DNA of 64,000 bases, taken from assembly GCF_001439695.1 (NCBI RefSeq), contig NZ_JYLL01000005.1, forward strand, positions 1-64,000, given 5' to 3'. The notes under the pieces are model-generated. The model saw only the letters and a list, made by a program, of their open reading frames with translations, had not been told where the DNA came from and did no database searches. Positions 55,686 to 63,915 of this stretch are shown piece by piece. Position numbers and translations under genes: made by a program. The DNA is from Pseudomonas veronii (GTDB lineage: Bacteria; Pseudomonadota; Gammaproteobacteria; Pseudomonadales; Pseudomonadaceae). The stretch's first letter is position 1. Each line of letters opens with the position of its first letter.

Positions 55686-56464
55686 TGAAAAAATTATTCG
55701 TTGCATTGATGCTTGCGGCGCTGCCGCTACTGTCCTTCGCTGCCGAGCAAGGCCCTGAGTTGGAAAAAGTCGCTATCGACGTGTCTGACAAAGCGGCCAT
55801 GCAGGACGGCGCACGCACGTTCGCCAACTATTGCATGGGTTGCCACAGCGCCAAGTTCCAGCGTTACGAGCGTGTTGCCGATGACCTGGGCATCCCGCAC
55901 GAGGTGATGCTCGACAAGCTGGTGTTCACCGGCGCCAAGATTGGCGACCACATGAATATCGGCATGCAACCAGCGGACGCCAAGAACTGGTTTGGCGCTG
56001 CGCCGCCCGACCTGACTTTGGTGGCGCGGGTTCGCGGCACCGATTGGCTCTACGGCTACCTGAAATCCTTCTACGAAGACCCTGCGCGTCCATGGGGCGT
56101 GAACAACGTGGTGTTCCCGAACGTCGGTATGCCTAACGTTCTGGTCGGCCTGCAGGGTCGCCAAGTGATAGGATGCAAGCAGGTTCAGGTAGTCGAGGGC
56201 GGCAAGAAGCAATTTGACCCGTTGACCGGCACGCCGCTGACACATGAAGCGTGCGATCAACTGACCATCGTGCCCAAGTCCGGCGCGCTGAACGAAGAGC
56301 AGTTCGACGAGAAGGTCAAGAATCTCGTGACCTTCCTGGCCTACTCGGCCAACCCGGTCAAACTGCAGCACCAGCGCATTGGTACGTATGTCTTGCTGTA
56401 CCTGGCTTTCTTCTTCGTATTCGCTTATCTGCTCAAGCGCGAATACTGGAAGGATGTGCATTGA
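55685..56464 (+). CDS. petC: Cytochrome c1 subunit of the bc1 complex
   Basis: 259 aa. Signal peptide MKKLFVALMLAALPLLSFAAEQ, haem-binding CMGCH (~50), axial methionine region in NVGMPNVL, and a C-terminal membrane anchor (GTYVLLYLAFFFVFAYLLKREYW). Frame continues upstream inside petB, but ATG 55685 is the signal-peptide start and overlaps the petB stop by one base. Confidence 0.97.
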   Translation: MKKLFVALMLAALPLLSFAAEQGPELEKVAIDVSDKAAMQDGARTFANYCMGCHSAKFQRYERVADDLGIPHEVMLDKLVFTGAKIGDHMNIGMQPADAKNWFGAAPPDLTLVARVRGTDWLYGYLKSFYEDPARPWGVNNVVFPNVGMPNVLVGLQGRQVIGCKQVQVVEGGKKQFDPLTGTPLTHEACDQLTIVPKSGALNEEQFDEKVKNLVTFLAYSANPVKLQHQRIGTYVLLYLAFFFVFAYLLKREYWKDVH

Positions 56465-56493
56465 TCCAACCGTAAGCAATTGCTGTTAATCTT

Positions 56494-56573
56494 GCGCGCC
56501 CAGCGGCATCTCTAACCCGTAGCGACCTGGTCATCAGGTACTACTGAGATGCTCTCTGGGCGCGCTCGTTTTT
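56494..56573 (+). terminator. Terminator of petABC
   Basis: Long interrupted stem gcgcgcccag-cgg-catctc / gagatg-ctct-ctgggcgcgc with an inner hairpin (cctggtcatcagg) and a final gttttt, 30 bp after petC. Confidence 0.8.
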
Positions 56574-56610
56574 GAGCTTTCGATAATTTCAACAAGCGAG
56601 GAGGACCGCC

Positions 56611-57228
56611 ATGGGCGTGACCAATCGGTTGGCCTGTTACTCCGACCCCGCCGACCACTATTCCCACCGAGTACGCATCGTGCTCGCAGAGAAGGGTGTC
56701 AGCGCCGAGATCATCAGTGTGGAGGTGGGTCGTCACCCGCCGAAGCTGATCGAAGTGAACCCTTACGGCAGCTTGCCCACCCTGGTCGATCGTGACCTGG
56801 CGTTGTGGGAGTCAACCGTGGTGATGGAATATCTGGATGAGCGTTACCCGCATCCGCCTTTGCTGCCGGTGTACCCGGTGGCGCGTGCCAACAGCCGCCT
56901 GCTGATCCATCGGATTCAGCGCGACTGGTGCGGGCTGGTGGATTTGATTCTGGATTCGCGCAGCAAAGAGGCGGCCCGTGTCGTGGCGCGCAAGGAATTG
57001 CGCGAGAGCCTGACGGGCGTTTCGCCATTGTTCGCCGACAAGCCTTTTTTCCTCAGTGAGGAACAAAGCCTGGTGGATTGCTGCCTATTACCCATACTCT
57101 GGCGCTTGCCGATTATGGGCATTGAACTGCCGCGGCCGGCCAAGCCGCTGCTTGATTACATGGAGCGCCAGTTTGCGCGTGAGGCTTTCCAGGCGAGTCT
57201 GTCTGGTGTCGAACGCGATATGCGCTAA
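56611..57228 (+). CDS. sspA: Stringent starvation protein A
   Basis: 205 aa. Glutathione S-transferase fold (thioredoxin-like N-terminal part with ...[19 protein letters not shown] and [31 protein letters not shown]), which in SspA has lost transferase activity and binds RNA polymerase. Controls stress and virulence genes. Usual neighbour of petC and sspB. ATG 56611 with GAGGAGG upstream. Confidence 0.95.
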   Translation: MGVTNRLACYSDPADHYSHRVRIVLAEKGVSAEIISVEVGRHPPKLIEVNPYGSLPTLVDRDLALWESTVVMEYLDERYPHPPLLPVYPVARANSRLLIHRIQRDWCGLVDLILDSRSKEAARVVARKELRESLTGVSPLFADKPFFLSEEQSLVDCCLLPILWRLPIMGIELPRPAKPLLDYMERQFAREAFQASLSGVERDMR

Positions 57229-57245
57229 GGCTTAAGGAGCCGTTG

Positions 57246-57665
57246 ATGAACTCCAGTCGACCCTACCTGGTTCGCGCGCTCTATGAGTGGATTGTGGACA
57301 ACGATTGCACCCCGCACATGCTGGTCAATTCCGAGTTTCCTGCGGTTCAGGTTCCGCAGGGTTTTGCCAGCGACGGGCAGATTGTGCTGAACGTATCGCC
57401 CAGCGCAGTGCGCCACCTGCACATGGACAACGAGGCAGTCAGCTTCGAAGGGCGTTTCGGCGGTGTGCCGCATACGCTGTACGTGCCGATTGGCGCCATC
57501 CTCGGGATCTACGCCCGGGAAAATGGCCAAGGCATGGTGTTCGATCTGGAGTCGCCTTTCGAGGATGACGAAGCGATCGACGGGGAAGACGGCGATGATG
57601 TGCCGCCACCGGATACCGAGCCACCGCGTCCAAGCGGCCGGCCGAGTCTGAAAGTGGTGAAGTAA
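57246..57665 (+). CDS. sspB: ClpXP protease specificity-enhancing factor SspB
   Basis: 139 aa. Substrate-binding domain (SSRPYLVRALYEWIVDNDCTPHMLV at the start, to ~110) followed by an acidic linker and the C-terminal ClpX-binding tail GRPSLKVVK. Delivers ssrA-tagged proteins to ClpXP. ATG 57246 has AAGGAG at six bases. Co-transcribed with sspA. Confidence 0.96.
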   Translation: MNSSRPYLVRALYEWIVDNDCTPHMLVNSEFPAVQVPQGFASDGQIVLNVSPSAVRHLHMDNEAVSFEGRFGGVPHTLYVPIGAILGIYARENGQGMVFDLESPFEDDEAIDGEDGDDVPPPDTEPPRPSGRPSLKVVK

Positions 57666-57690
57666 GCGGCTTTTGCCTTCGGGCGCGGCT

Positions 57691-57726
57691 GAAAAATGCC
57701 TCGGCGGTTGCCGGGGCATTTTTTTG
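57691..57726 (+). terminator. Terminator of sspAB
   Basis: aaaaatgcctcgg / ccggggcattttt with a T7 end, 26 bp past the sspB stop. Confidence 0.9.
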
Positions 57727-57761
57727 CCTGGCCGTTGTAGATGAAAGTCATGCCTGGAACG

Positions 57762-57775
57762 GTGATCGTACAACC
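57762..57775 (-). promoter_or_regulatory. Candidate GntR/FadR operator upstream of the regulator gene
   Basis: Read on the minus strand the site is GGTTGTACGATCAC, which matches GGTTGTACGATGAC at 60689-60702 upstream of kdgD in 13 of 14 positions. TGTAC fits the GT-N(0-1)-AC core of FadR-subfamily operators. It lies ~50 bp before the regulator's ATG, suggesting autoregulation. Confidence 0.6.
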
Positions 57776-57823
57776 GCCATGGGCTATGATGCCTGTTCAG
57801 TTCACCAAGAAAGATGACCCAAC

Positions 57824-58573
57824 ATGGAAAACACCAACACCGCCCCTCGTCTTCCCCGCAAGCGCCGCAGCCTTGCCCAGGAATTGGTCACGGTGTTGTC
57901 CGAGCAGATCCGCGACGGCCAACTCAAGCGTGGCGACAAACTGCCTACCGAATCGGCGATCATGGACGCCCATGGCGTCAGCCGCACGGTGGTGCGTGAA
58001 GCCATCTCACGCTTGCAGGCGGCGGGGCAAGTGGAAACCCGTCATGGTATCGGCACCTTTGTCTTGGATACGCCAAGCCCCAGCGGTTTCCGCATTGACC
58101 CGGCCACCATCGTGACCCTGCGCGATGTGCTGGCGATCCTGGAGCTGCGTATCAGCCTGGAAGTGGAATCCGCGGGCCTGGCCGCGTTGCGCCGCAGCGA
58201 CGAACAACTGGCCGGCATGCGTGCCGCCCTCGACGCCTTGAATGAAAGCGCCGCCCATGCCGGCGATGCGGTGGCGTCGGACTTCCAGTTCCACCTGCAG
58301 ATTGCCCTGTCCACCGGCAACCGTTACTTCACCGACATCATGACGCACCTGGGCACCAGCATCATTCCGCGTACCCGCCTGAACTCGGCACGCCTGGCCC
58401 AGGATGACCAGCAGCACTACATGAAGCGCTTGAGCCGCGAGCACGAAGAAATCTACGAAGCGATCGCGCGCCAGGATTCGGATGCGGCGCGGGCGGCGAT
58501 GCGCTTGCATTTGACCAACAGTCGCGAGCGGCTGCGCCATGCTCACGAAGAAGCAGAGGCGCAGCGGGGTTAA
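57824..58573 (+). CDS. FadR/GntR-family transcriptional regulator
   Basis: 249 aa. Winged helix at ~18-80 (LAQELVTVLSEQIRDGQLKRGDKLPTES, then GVSRTVVREAISRLQAAGQVETRHGIGTF), followed by the all-helical FCD ligand domain with metal-binding residues in SDFQFHLQIA, HLGTSI and MRLHLTNSRER. Linked, across a 2.2-kb accessory insertion, to the kdgD-dehydrogenase-transporter genes, which it probably represses until a hexarate or its breakdown product binds. ATG 57824. Confidence 0.88.
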   Translation: MENTNTAPRLPRKRRSLAQELVTVLSEQIRDGQLKRGDKLPTESAIMDAHGVSRTVVREAISRLQAAGQVETRHGIGTFVLDTPSPSGFRIDPATIVTLRDVLAILELRISLEVESAGLAALRRSDEQLAGMRAALDALNESAAHAGDAVASDFQFHLQIALSTGNRYFTDIMTHLGTSIIPRTRLNSARLAQDDQQHYMKRLSREHEEIYEAIARQDSDAARAAMRLHLTNSRERLRHAHEEAEAQRG

Positions 58574-58764
58574 GGGTAGGTCACGACCTCAAGCGCCACA
58601 TCAGTGATGGGCTCGTTAAGATCGAACGGGACGGTGAGGAATCGTTTAACTACCTCGTATTGGGTAGCGGCACCTTCAAATTCGAGAATGTCTCCTTTGT
58701 AAATCACGCCATCAAAGGTGATCTGCTTTTTTTTGCCGTCCGGCATATTGAGCTCGTATTTCAT
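58570..58764 (-). CDS. Small hypothetical protein
   Basis: 64 aa from ATG 58764 (MKYELNMPDGKKKQITFDGVIYKGD). A longer frame runs from 58818 with a TTG and an ATG (58812), but has no better ribosome site. The protein looks like a small beta-barrel and ends in VALEVVTYP. I do not recognise it. Third gene of the minus-strand accessory group behind the SOS-box promoter. Overlaps the regulator's stop by 4 bp on the opposite strand. Confidence 0.5.
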   Translation of the reverse strand: MKYELNMPDGKKKQITFDGVIYKGDILEFEGAATQYEVVKRFLTVPFDLNEPITDVALEVVTYP

Positions 58765-58903
58765 GGTCTTCACACGCCAGTGTTGGAGGGTGGAGTGTTG
58801 CTTTATCTGCATGCGCAAACGGCCGTGAATACCGGTCCAGATACGTCCCCGGGGCAGGTCTGGTGCCTGCGACGAGAGCGATGCGGTGCGGATAAGCGCT
58901 GTG

Positions 58904-59266
58904 TCACTGCGAGACCGTTATCATCAACGGATCAGAATAGAACCTTCCCGATTCGCTGTTTATCGCGTATCGCACCTGCACCGTTTGGTTGACGAATTTC
59001 TTCAAGTCATCGGCAGCGATATCGAGCTTGAGATTCGACTCCTTCACGTAATCTTCCTTGTTGGGGTCGTACTGTCCGGCGTTCTTTTCCTGCCCTTCGG
59101 CTTCCGGGGACTCGGGGTCCGGTCCTACGATGATAGATACCTGGGCGCTTGCGGAAACCTCATTGGGCTCGGGGATGGAAAACTCTATGCGTGCGCCGCT
59201 TGCCAGGCTCACTTGAGCCGGGCAAGAAGCGTCGCCGCCGACAAGGCTCGGGGCTTTAATGGCCAT
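58904..59266 (-). CDS. Hypothetical beta-rich protein
   Basis: 120 aa, no signal peptide, acidic middle region (GPDPESPEAEGQEKNAGQ) between two beta-rich halves. The C-terminal ~50 residues (KLDIAADDLKKFVNQTVQVRYAINS...) look like an Ig-like or invasin-repeat strand pattern. Good start: ATG 59266 preceded by AAAGGAGC. Between the phospholipase-like gene and the small gene on the same strand, so probably one SOS-controlled unit. Family not recognised. Confidence 0.6.
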   Translation of the reverse strand: MAIKAPSLVGGDASCPAQVSLASGARIEFSIPEPNEVSASAQVSIIVGPDPESPEAEGQEKNAGQYDPNKEDYVKESNLKLDIAADDLKKFVNQTVQVRYAINSESGRFYSDPLMITVSQ

Positions 59267-59380
59267 GATTGAGTGCTCCTTTGCACAGAAGCCAGAGAGC
59301 CTGGCTCCTATGCGGGGTTATCGCCCTCGTTGAAAATCGGCGTAACTGTTAGAAATCACAGTCACGACAAACGGTACGGC

Positions 59381-60544
59381 TCAAGCCGGCGTATTGGGTG
59401 TGTAGTCCTTCAGCAGCAAGTACGTACTCCACCCCCACCAATCAGCGGTCCAGTGTTTGTCGTTCAGGTCATTCACGTCCTTGCGTCGCAGCACCTTGTC
59501 GCCTTCCATCTTGAACAGCGGCGAAAAGTTATTCGCCGGGTTCTGTGCTGCATTCAGGTCCGGCACATACAGCGGCGCCTTGAAGGTGGCCGGGGAGGGC
59601 GCGACACCGCTGATAAACGCGTCGAAGACCTCATCGGCCGACGCCTGCACGGCGCGTTTGACCTGCGCCCGGTTGGCCGCGTCGCCGGCGTCGAAATAGC
59701 GTTTATCGCCGTAGGCATGCCATTCGTCACCGACTGCATTGCGCACCTTGAGCCCGAACTTGCTGTCTTCATCGTGCATGAAGCGACTGATCAGCGAGCC
59801 CAGCTCCCCAGGCGTCACCACGGCGGCCAGCTGTTTGCGCGGCACGCGCAGGTGGCCGGCGGAAAACAGATCGGTCAAGAAGTGATCGGCAAAACTGTTC
59901 ATCGCATAGGCCAGCTCCAGCGCCTGGTCGGTGCCGCTTTGATGGGCGATGACGGCTTGTTGCAGCGCCGCCGTATGCCCGGCCAGGTAAGCCGACAACG
60001 CCCATTCGCCAAAGTGGTCGGCGTTGTCCGCCGCCAGCTTCAAGTAGCGGCCCAGGGGGAACAGTGCCGAGACCGCGCTGCCGCCGCCGGTGATGCGGTT
60101 CCACTCTTCAGACAACGTATCTCCGAGCAAGGCGTAGGCGTCGTGGGCGGATTTGCCGTCCTTGATCGCCTGGTTGACCGCGTTGATCTCCTTTTGCATC
60201 ACCGCCAGGATCTTGTGTGCTTCCTCCCGTGACGCCGGCAGTCCTGCCAGTGAGTTGAATGCGGCGTTAAAGCGTTGCACGCGTTCGGCAGGCGAGGCGC
60301 CATCACTGATGGGTTGGCCCGGGATGCCATAAAAGTCACCGCCCAGGGCGATCACTTGCCCGTAAGTCAGCGCCAGGCCGTTGGGCAGGTGCAGCTCGAC
60401 GAGTCGGGCGGCAATCGCCGGGGCGTCTTTGGCGAAGCGCAACAGTGTGTCGTCGCCGATGGCAGTGTGTTCACCGCCTTCGAAACGCAGGGAGGGTAGG
60501 TTTTTTGCGGGTGCTGCGGGTGCTGCGAGTTCAAGACCGGACAT
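59381..60544 (-). CDS. Zinc-dependent phospholipase C-like protein
   Basis: 387 aa. The histidine/aspartate pattern of the zinc phospholipase C / S1-P1 nuclease fold is visible: DHFGEW (H177), YLAGHTAAL (H190) and FADHFLTDLFSAGH (H221, D225, H231), preceded by YGQVIALGGDFYG. No signal peptide, unlike secreted alpha-toxin-type enzymes, so it may act in the cytoplasm or be released by lysis or a secretion system. ATG 60544 has AAGGAG five bases upstream. Promoter with a LexA-type box at 60584-60599, so transcription should be induced by DNA damage. Absent from the usual glucarate locus, hence an insertion. Confidence 0.7.
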   Translation of the reverse strand: MSGLELAAPAAPAKNLPSLRFEGGEHTAIGDDTLLRFAKDAPAIAARLVELHLPNGLALTYGQVIALGGDFYGIPGQPISDGASPAERVQRFNAAFNSLAGLPASREEAHKILAVMQKEINAVNQAIKDGKSAHDAYALLGDTLSEEWNRITGGGSAVSALFPLGRYLKLAADNADHFGEWALSAYLAGHTAALQQAVIAHQSGTDQALELAYAMNSFADHFLTDLFSAGHLRVPRKQLAAVVTPGELGSLISRFMHDEDSKFGLKVRNAVGDEWHAYGDKRYFDAGDAANRAQVKRAVQASADEVFDAFISGVAPSPATFKAPLYVPDLNAAQNPANNFSPLFKMEGDKVLRRKDVNDLNDKHWTADWWGWSTYLLLKDYTPNTPA

Positions 60545-60583
60545 GTTAGCTCCTTGCTATGTCGTAGGAATCTTCCTTTATTA

Positions 60584-60599
60584 CTGTATGTATATACAG
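60584..60599 (-). promoter_or_regulatory. LexA (SOS) box
   Basis: CTGTATGTATATACAG is an exact CTGT-N8-ACAG. With flanks, TACTGTATGTATATACAGCT agrees with the consensus TACTGTATATATATACAGTA in 17 of 20 positions. It sits 40 bp before the phospholipase-like gene start and just downstream of that gene's -10 box, a classical repressor position. Confidence 0.8.
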
Positions 60600-60606
60600 C
60601 TATTCG

Positions 60607-60634
60607 AGCATAGAGGAAAAAACTCCTACGTCAA
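60607..60634 (-). promoter_or_regulatory. Sigma-70 promoter of the phospholipase-like gene
   Basis: On the minus strand TTGACG (60634-60629), 16-bp spacer, TATGCT (60612-60607). The start point is expected within the LexA box at 60584-60599, which suits tight repression. Confidence 0.7.
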
Positions 60635-60671
60635 TGCGCTCTCTCTCAACAGGCGGTTCGATGAATTGCAG

Positions 60672-60699
60672 TTGACGAAATATTTTATGGTTGTACGAT
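60672..60699 (+). promoter_or_regulatory. Sigma-70 promoter of kdgD
   Basis: TTGACG (60672-60677), 16-bp spacer, TACGAT (60694-60699). The -10 box lies inside the candidate GntR operator 60689-60702, consistent with repression. Confidence 0.65.
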
Positions 60700-60702
60700 G
60701 AC
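60689..60702 (+). promoter_or_regulatory. Candidate GntR/FadR operator upstream of kdgD
   Basis: GGTTGTACGATGAC, matching the inverse site at 57762-57775 in 13 of 14 bases. It overlaps the kdgD -10 element. Confidence 0.62.
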
Positions 60703-60767
60703 GTATGACATAAGCAAAACCAACAACAACCTTTCGCCAGAAAGTCTTTGCCCAGGGTGTTCGAATA

Positions 60768-61679
60768 ATGAATCCACAAGAACTGAAGTCCATCCTCTCC
60801 CACGGTCTGCTGTCTTTTCCCGTGACCGATTTCAACGCCCAGGGTGATTTTCACCAGGCCGGCTATATCAAACGTCTGGAGTGGCTGGCCCCCTACGGCG
60901 CCACTGCGTTGTTCGCCGCCGGCGGCACCGGTGAGTTTTTCTCCCTCGCGGCCAGCGAATATTCTCAGGTTGTGAAGACCGCGGTGGATACCTGCGCCAC
61001 CAGCGTGCCGATCCTCGCCGGTGTCGGCGGTTCGACCCGCCAGGCCATCGAATACGCTCAGGAAGCCGAGCGTCTCGGTGCCAAAGGCTTGCTGCTGCTC
61101 CCGCACTATTTGACCGAAGCCAGCCAGGACGGGGTTGCCGCCCACGTGGAAGCGGTGTGCAAGTCGGTCAAGATCGGCGTGGTGGTTTACAACCGCAACG
61201 TCTGCCGCCTGACTGCGCCTTTGCTGGAGCGCCTGGCCGAACGTTGCCCGAACCTGATCGGCTACAAGGACGGCCTGGGTGACATTGAATTGATGGTGTC
61301 GATCCGCCGTCGTCTGGGCGACCGTTTCAGCTACCTGGGCGGCCTGCCGACTGCAGAGGTTTACGCCGCTGCCTACAAGGCCCTGGGCGTGCCGGTGTAT
61401 TCCTCGGCGGTGTTCAACTTCATCCCGAAAACTGCGATGGATTTCTATCACGCCATCGCCCGCGACGATCACGCCACCGTCGGCAAGATCATCGATGACT
61501 TCTTCCTGCCGTACCTGGACATCCGTAACCGCAAGGCCGGCTACGCGGTGAGCATCGTCAAGGCGGGCGCCAAAATCGTTGGCTATGACGCCGGCCCGGT
61601 TCGCACGCCACTGACCGATCTGCTGCCGGAAGAATACGAAGCCCTGGCCGCGCTGATCGACAAGCAAGGCCCGCAATAA
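60768..61679 (+). CDS. kdgD: 5-dehydro-4-deoxyglucarate dehydratase
   Basis: 303-aa class I aldolase-fold enzyme of the DapA family that dehydrates and decarboxylates 5-keto-4-deoxyglucarate to 2,5-dioxopentanoate (2-oxoglutarate semialdehyde). [17 protein letters not shown] (carboxylate binding), Tyr in [10 protein letters not shown], Schiff-base lysine in [12 protein letters not shown], and [10 protein letters not shown] are typical. Length as expected (~303). ATG 60768. Next gene oxidises the product. Confidence 0.95.
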   Translation: MNPQELKSILSHGLLSFPVTDFNAQGDFHQAGYIKRLEWLAPYGATALFAAGGTGEFFSLAASEYSQVVKTAVDTCATSVPILAGVGGSTRQAIEYAQEAERLGAKGLLLLPHYLTEASQDGVAAHVEAVCKSVKIGVVVYNRNVCRLTAPLLERLAERCPNLIGYKDGLGDIELMVSIRRRLGDRFSYLGGLPTAEVYAAAYKALGVPVYSSAVFNFIPKTAMDFYHAIARDDHATVGKIIDDFFLPYLDIRNRKAGYAVSIVKAGAKIVGYDAGPVRTPLTDLLPEEYEALAALIDKQGPQ

Positions 61680-61690
61680 CTTATCTATAA

Positions 61691-61717
61691 GGCCGCTGAG
61701 CAATCAGCGGCCTTTTG
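61691..61717 (+). terminator. Stem-loop between kdgD and the dehydrogenase gene
   Basis: ggccgctga / tcagcggcc with a 4-5-nt loop followed by tttt, within the 54-bp gap. May terminate part of the transcripts, giving less dehydrogenase than dehydratase, or act as a stabilising 3' end. Confidence 0.65.
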
Positions 61718-61733
61718 CGTCAGGAGAAGATTC

Positions 61734-63179
61734 GTGTCCCAAGCCAAACGTTTTGAAAACTACATCAACGGCCAATGGGTGGCTGGCGCTGATTATTGTG
61801 TCAACCTCAACCCGTCGGAGTTGTCCGATGTCATTGGCGAATATGCCAAGGCGGATGTCGCCCAGGTCAACGCTGCCATCGATGCCGCCCGCGCTGCGTT
61901 CCCGGCCTGGTCGACGTCCGGTATCCAGGCTCGCCACGACGCACTCGATAAAGTCGGCAGCGAAATCCTCGCCCGGCGCGAAGAGCTCGGCACGCTGCTG
62001 GCTCGGGAAGAGGGCAAGACCCTGCCTGAAGCCATTGGCGAAGTGACCCGCGCCGGTAATATCTTCAAGTTCTTCGCCGGCGAGTGTCTGCGCCTGTCCG
62101 GCGACTACGTGCCGTCGGTGCGACCGGGCGTCAATGTCGAAGTCACCCGCGAAGCCCTCGGCGTGGTCGGCCTGATCACCCCGTGGAACTTCCCGATTGC
62201 CATCCCCGCGTGGAAAATCGCTCCGGCCCTGGCCTACGGCAACTGCGTGGTGATCAAGCCGGCGGAGCTGGTGCCGGGCTGTGCCTGGGCCCTGGCAGAA
62301 ATCATCTCCCGCGCCGGTTTCCCCGCCGGTGTGTTCAACCTGGTGATGGGCAGCGGGCGGGTAGTGGGCGATGTGTTGGTCAACAGCCCGAAAGTCGACG
62401 GCATCAGCTTCACTGGTTCGGTCGGCGTCGGGCGTCAGATCGCGGTCAGTTGTGTCTCGCGCCAGGCCAAGGTGCAGTTGGAAATGGGCGGCAAGAACCC
62501 GCAGATCGTTCTCGATGACGCCGACCTCAAGCAAGCCGTCGAGCTGTCGGTACAGAGCGCGTTCTATTCCACCGGCCAGCGTTGCACCGCCTCCAGCCGC
62601 TTGATCGTCACCGCCGGTATTCACGATCAGTTCGTCGCGGCCATGGCCGAGCGCATGAAGTCGATCAAGGTCGGCCACGCGTTGAAAAGCGGTACCGACA
62701 TTGGCCCGGTCGTCTCCCAGGCCCAGTTGGACCAGGACTTGAAATACATCGACATCGGCCAGTGCGAAGGTGCGCGGCTGGTGAGCGGTGGCGGCCTGGT
62801 GACCTGCGACACCGAAGGCTACTACCTGGCGCCGACGCTGTTCGCCGACAGCGAGGCGGCCATGCGGATCAGCCGCGAAGAGATCTTCGGCCCGGTGGCC
62901 AACGTGGTGCGCGTGGCGGACTACGAGGCGGCGCTGGCCATGGCCAACGACACCGAGTTCGGTTTGTCGGCGGGCATCGCCACCACCTCGCTGAAATACG
63001 CCAACCACTTCAAGCGCCACTCTCAGGCCGGAATGGTGATGGTCAACCTGCCGACTGCCGGCGTGGACTATCACGTTCCGTTCGGTGGGCGTAAAGGTTC
63101 ATCCTACGGTTCGCGTGAGCAAGGTCGCTATGCGCAAGAGTTCTACACCGTGGTGAAAACCAGCTACATCGGTTCGTAA
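61734..63179 (+). CDS. Aldehyde dehydrogenase (2-oxoglutarate semialdehyde dehydrogenase)
   Basis: 481-aa NAD(P)-dependent aldehyde dehydrogenase. Motifs: ITPWNFPIAIPAWK, SFTGSVGVGRQI (Rossmann), LEMGGKNPQIV (general-base Glu) and STGQRCTASSR (nucleophile Cys). Position after kdgD assigns it to oxidation of 2,5-dioxopentanoate to 2-oxoglutarate. Starts with GTG 61734 seven bases after AGGAGA. Its final 36 codons have been copied downstream with a REP doublet (see repeat array), but the gene itself is complete and ends SYIGS. Confidence 0.93.
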   Translation: MSQAKRFENYINGQWVAGADYCVNLNPSELSDVIGEYAKADVAQVNAAIDAARAAFPAWSTSGIQARHDALDKVGSEILARREELGTLLAREEGKTLPEAIGEVTRAGNIFKFFAGECLRLSGDYVPSVRPGVNVEVTREALGVVGLITPWNFPIAIPAWKIAPALAYGNCVVIKPAELVPGCAWALAEIISRAGFPAGVFNLVMGSGRVVGDVLVNSPKVDGISFTGSVGVGRQIAVSCVSRQAKVQLEMGGKNPQIVLDDADLKQAVELSVQSAFYSTGQRCTASSRLIVTAGIHDQFVAAMAERMKSIKVGHALKSGTDIGPVVSQAQLDQDLKYIDIGQCEGARLVSGGGLVTCDTEGYYLAPTLFADSEAAMRISREEIFGPVANVVRVADYEAALAMANDTEFGLSAGIATTSLKYANHFKRHSQAGMVMVNLPTAGVDYHVPFGGRKGSSYGSREQGRYAQEFYTVVKTSYIGS

Positions 63180-63850
63180 CACTGTAGGAGCGAGCTTGCT
63201 CGCGAAAAATCTCAACGAATACGCAGGCATTCAGGGGGCACGCGGTGCCTTTGAGTTTTTCGCGAGCAAGCTCGCTCCTACAACGTTCCGTTCGGTGGGC
63301 GTAAAGGTTCATCCTACGGTTCGCGTGAGCAAGGTCGCTATGCGCAAGAGTTCTACACCGTGGTGAAAACCAGCTACATCGGTTCGTAACACTGTAAGAG
63401 CGAGCTTGCTCGCGAAAAATTTCAACGAATACGCAGGCATTCAGGGGGCACGCGGTGCCTTTGAGTTTTTCGCGAGCAAGCTCGCTCCTACAACGTTCCG
63501 TTCGGTGGTCGTAAAGGTTCATCCTACGGTTCGCGTGAGCAAGGTCGCTATGCGCAAGAGTTCTACACCGTGGTGAAAACCAGCTACATCGGTTCGTAAC
63601 ACTGTAGGAGCGAGCTTGCTCGCGAAAAATTTCAACGAATACGCAGGTATTCAGGGGGGCACGCGGTGCCTTTGAGTTTTTCGCGAGCAAGCTCGCTATG
63701 CGCAAGAGTTCTACACCGTGGTGAAAACCAGCTACATCGGTTCGTAACACTGTAGGAGCGAGCTTGCTCGCGAAAAATTTCAACGAATACGCAGGTATTC
63801 AGGGGGCATGCGGTGCCTTTGAGTTTTTCGCGAGCAAGCTCGCTCCTACA
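63073..63850. repeat. 210-bp tandem array: 3' end of the dehydrogenase gene plus REP doublet, four copies
   Basis: Unit begins acgttccgttcggtgggcg at 63073 (the real gene), 63283 and 63493, an exact 210-bp period. A fourth, shortened copy starts in cgctatgcgcaagag (~63697) and ends with ctcctaca at ~63850. Each unit holds the last ~107 bp of the gene with its TAA and a REP doublet (gtaggagcgagcttgctcgcg ... cgcgagcaagctcgctccta). Copies differ by a few substitutions only, so the amplification is recent or homogenised. The fourth joint lies at the shared word cgct, showing recombination at microhomology. The duplicated coding tails have no start and are not genes. Confidence 0.95.
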
Positions 63851-63915
63851 GGGGCAGCGTCCAGCAACACATAAATATCACCCGCAAAAAAAATAATTAG
63901 TGGGAGTACTTCTAC

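Noticed and set aside
63043..63783. 246-codon minus-strand open frame with a 70-residue internal repeat
   Set aside because: It is produced by the 210-bp tandem array, whose length is a multiple of three. It runs antisense to the dehydrogenase tail and through REP hairpins and has no ribosome site.
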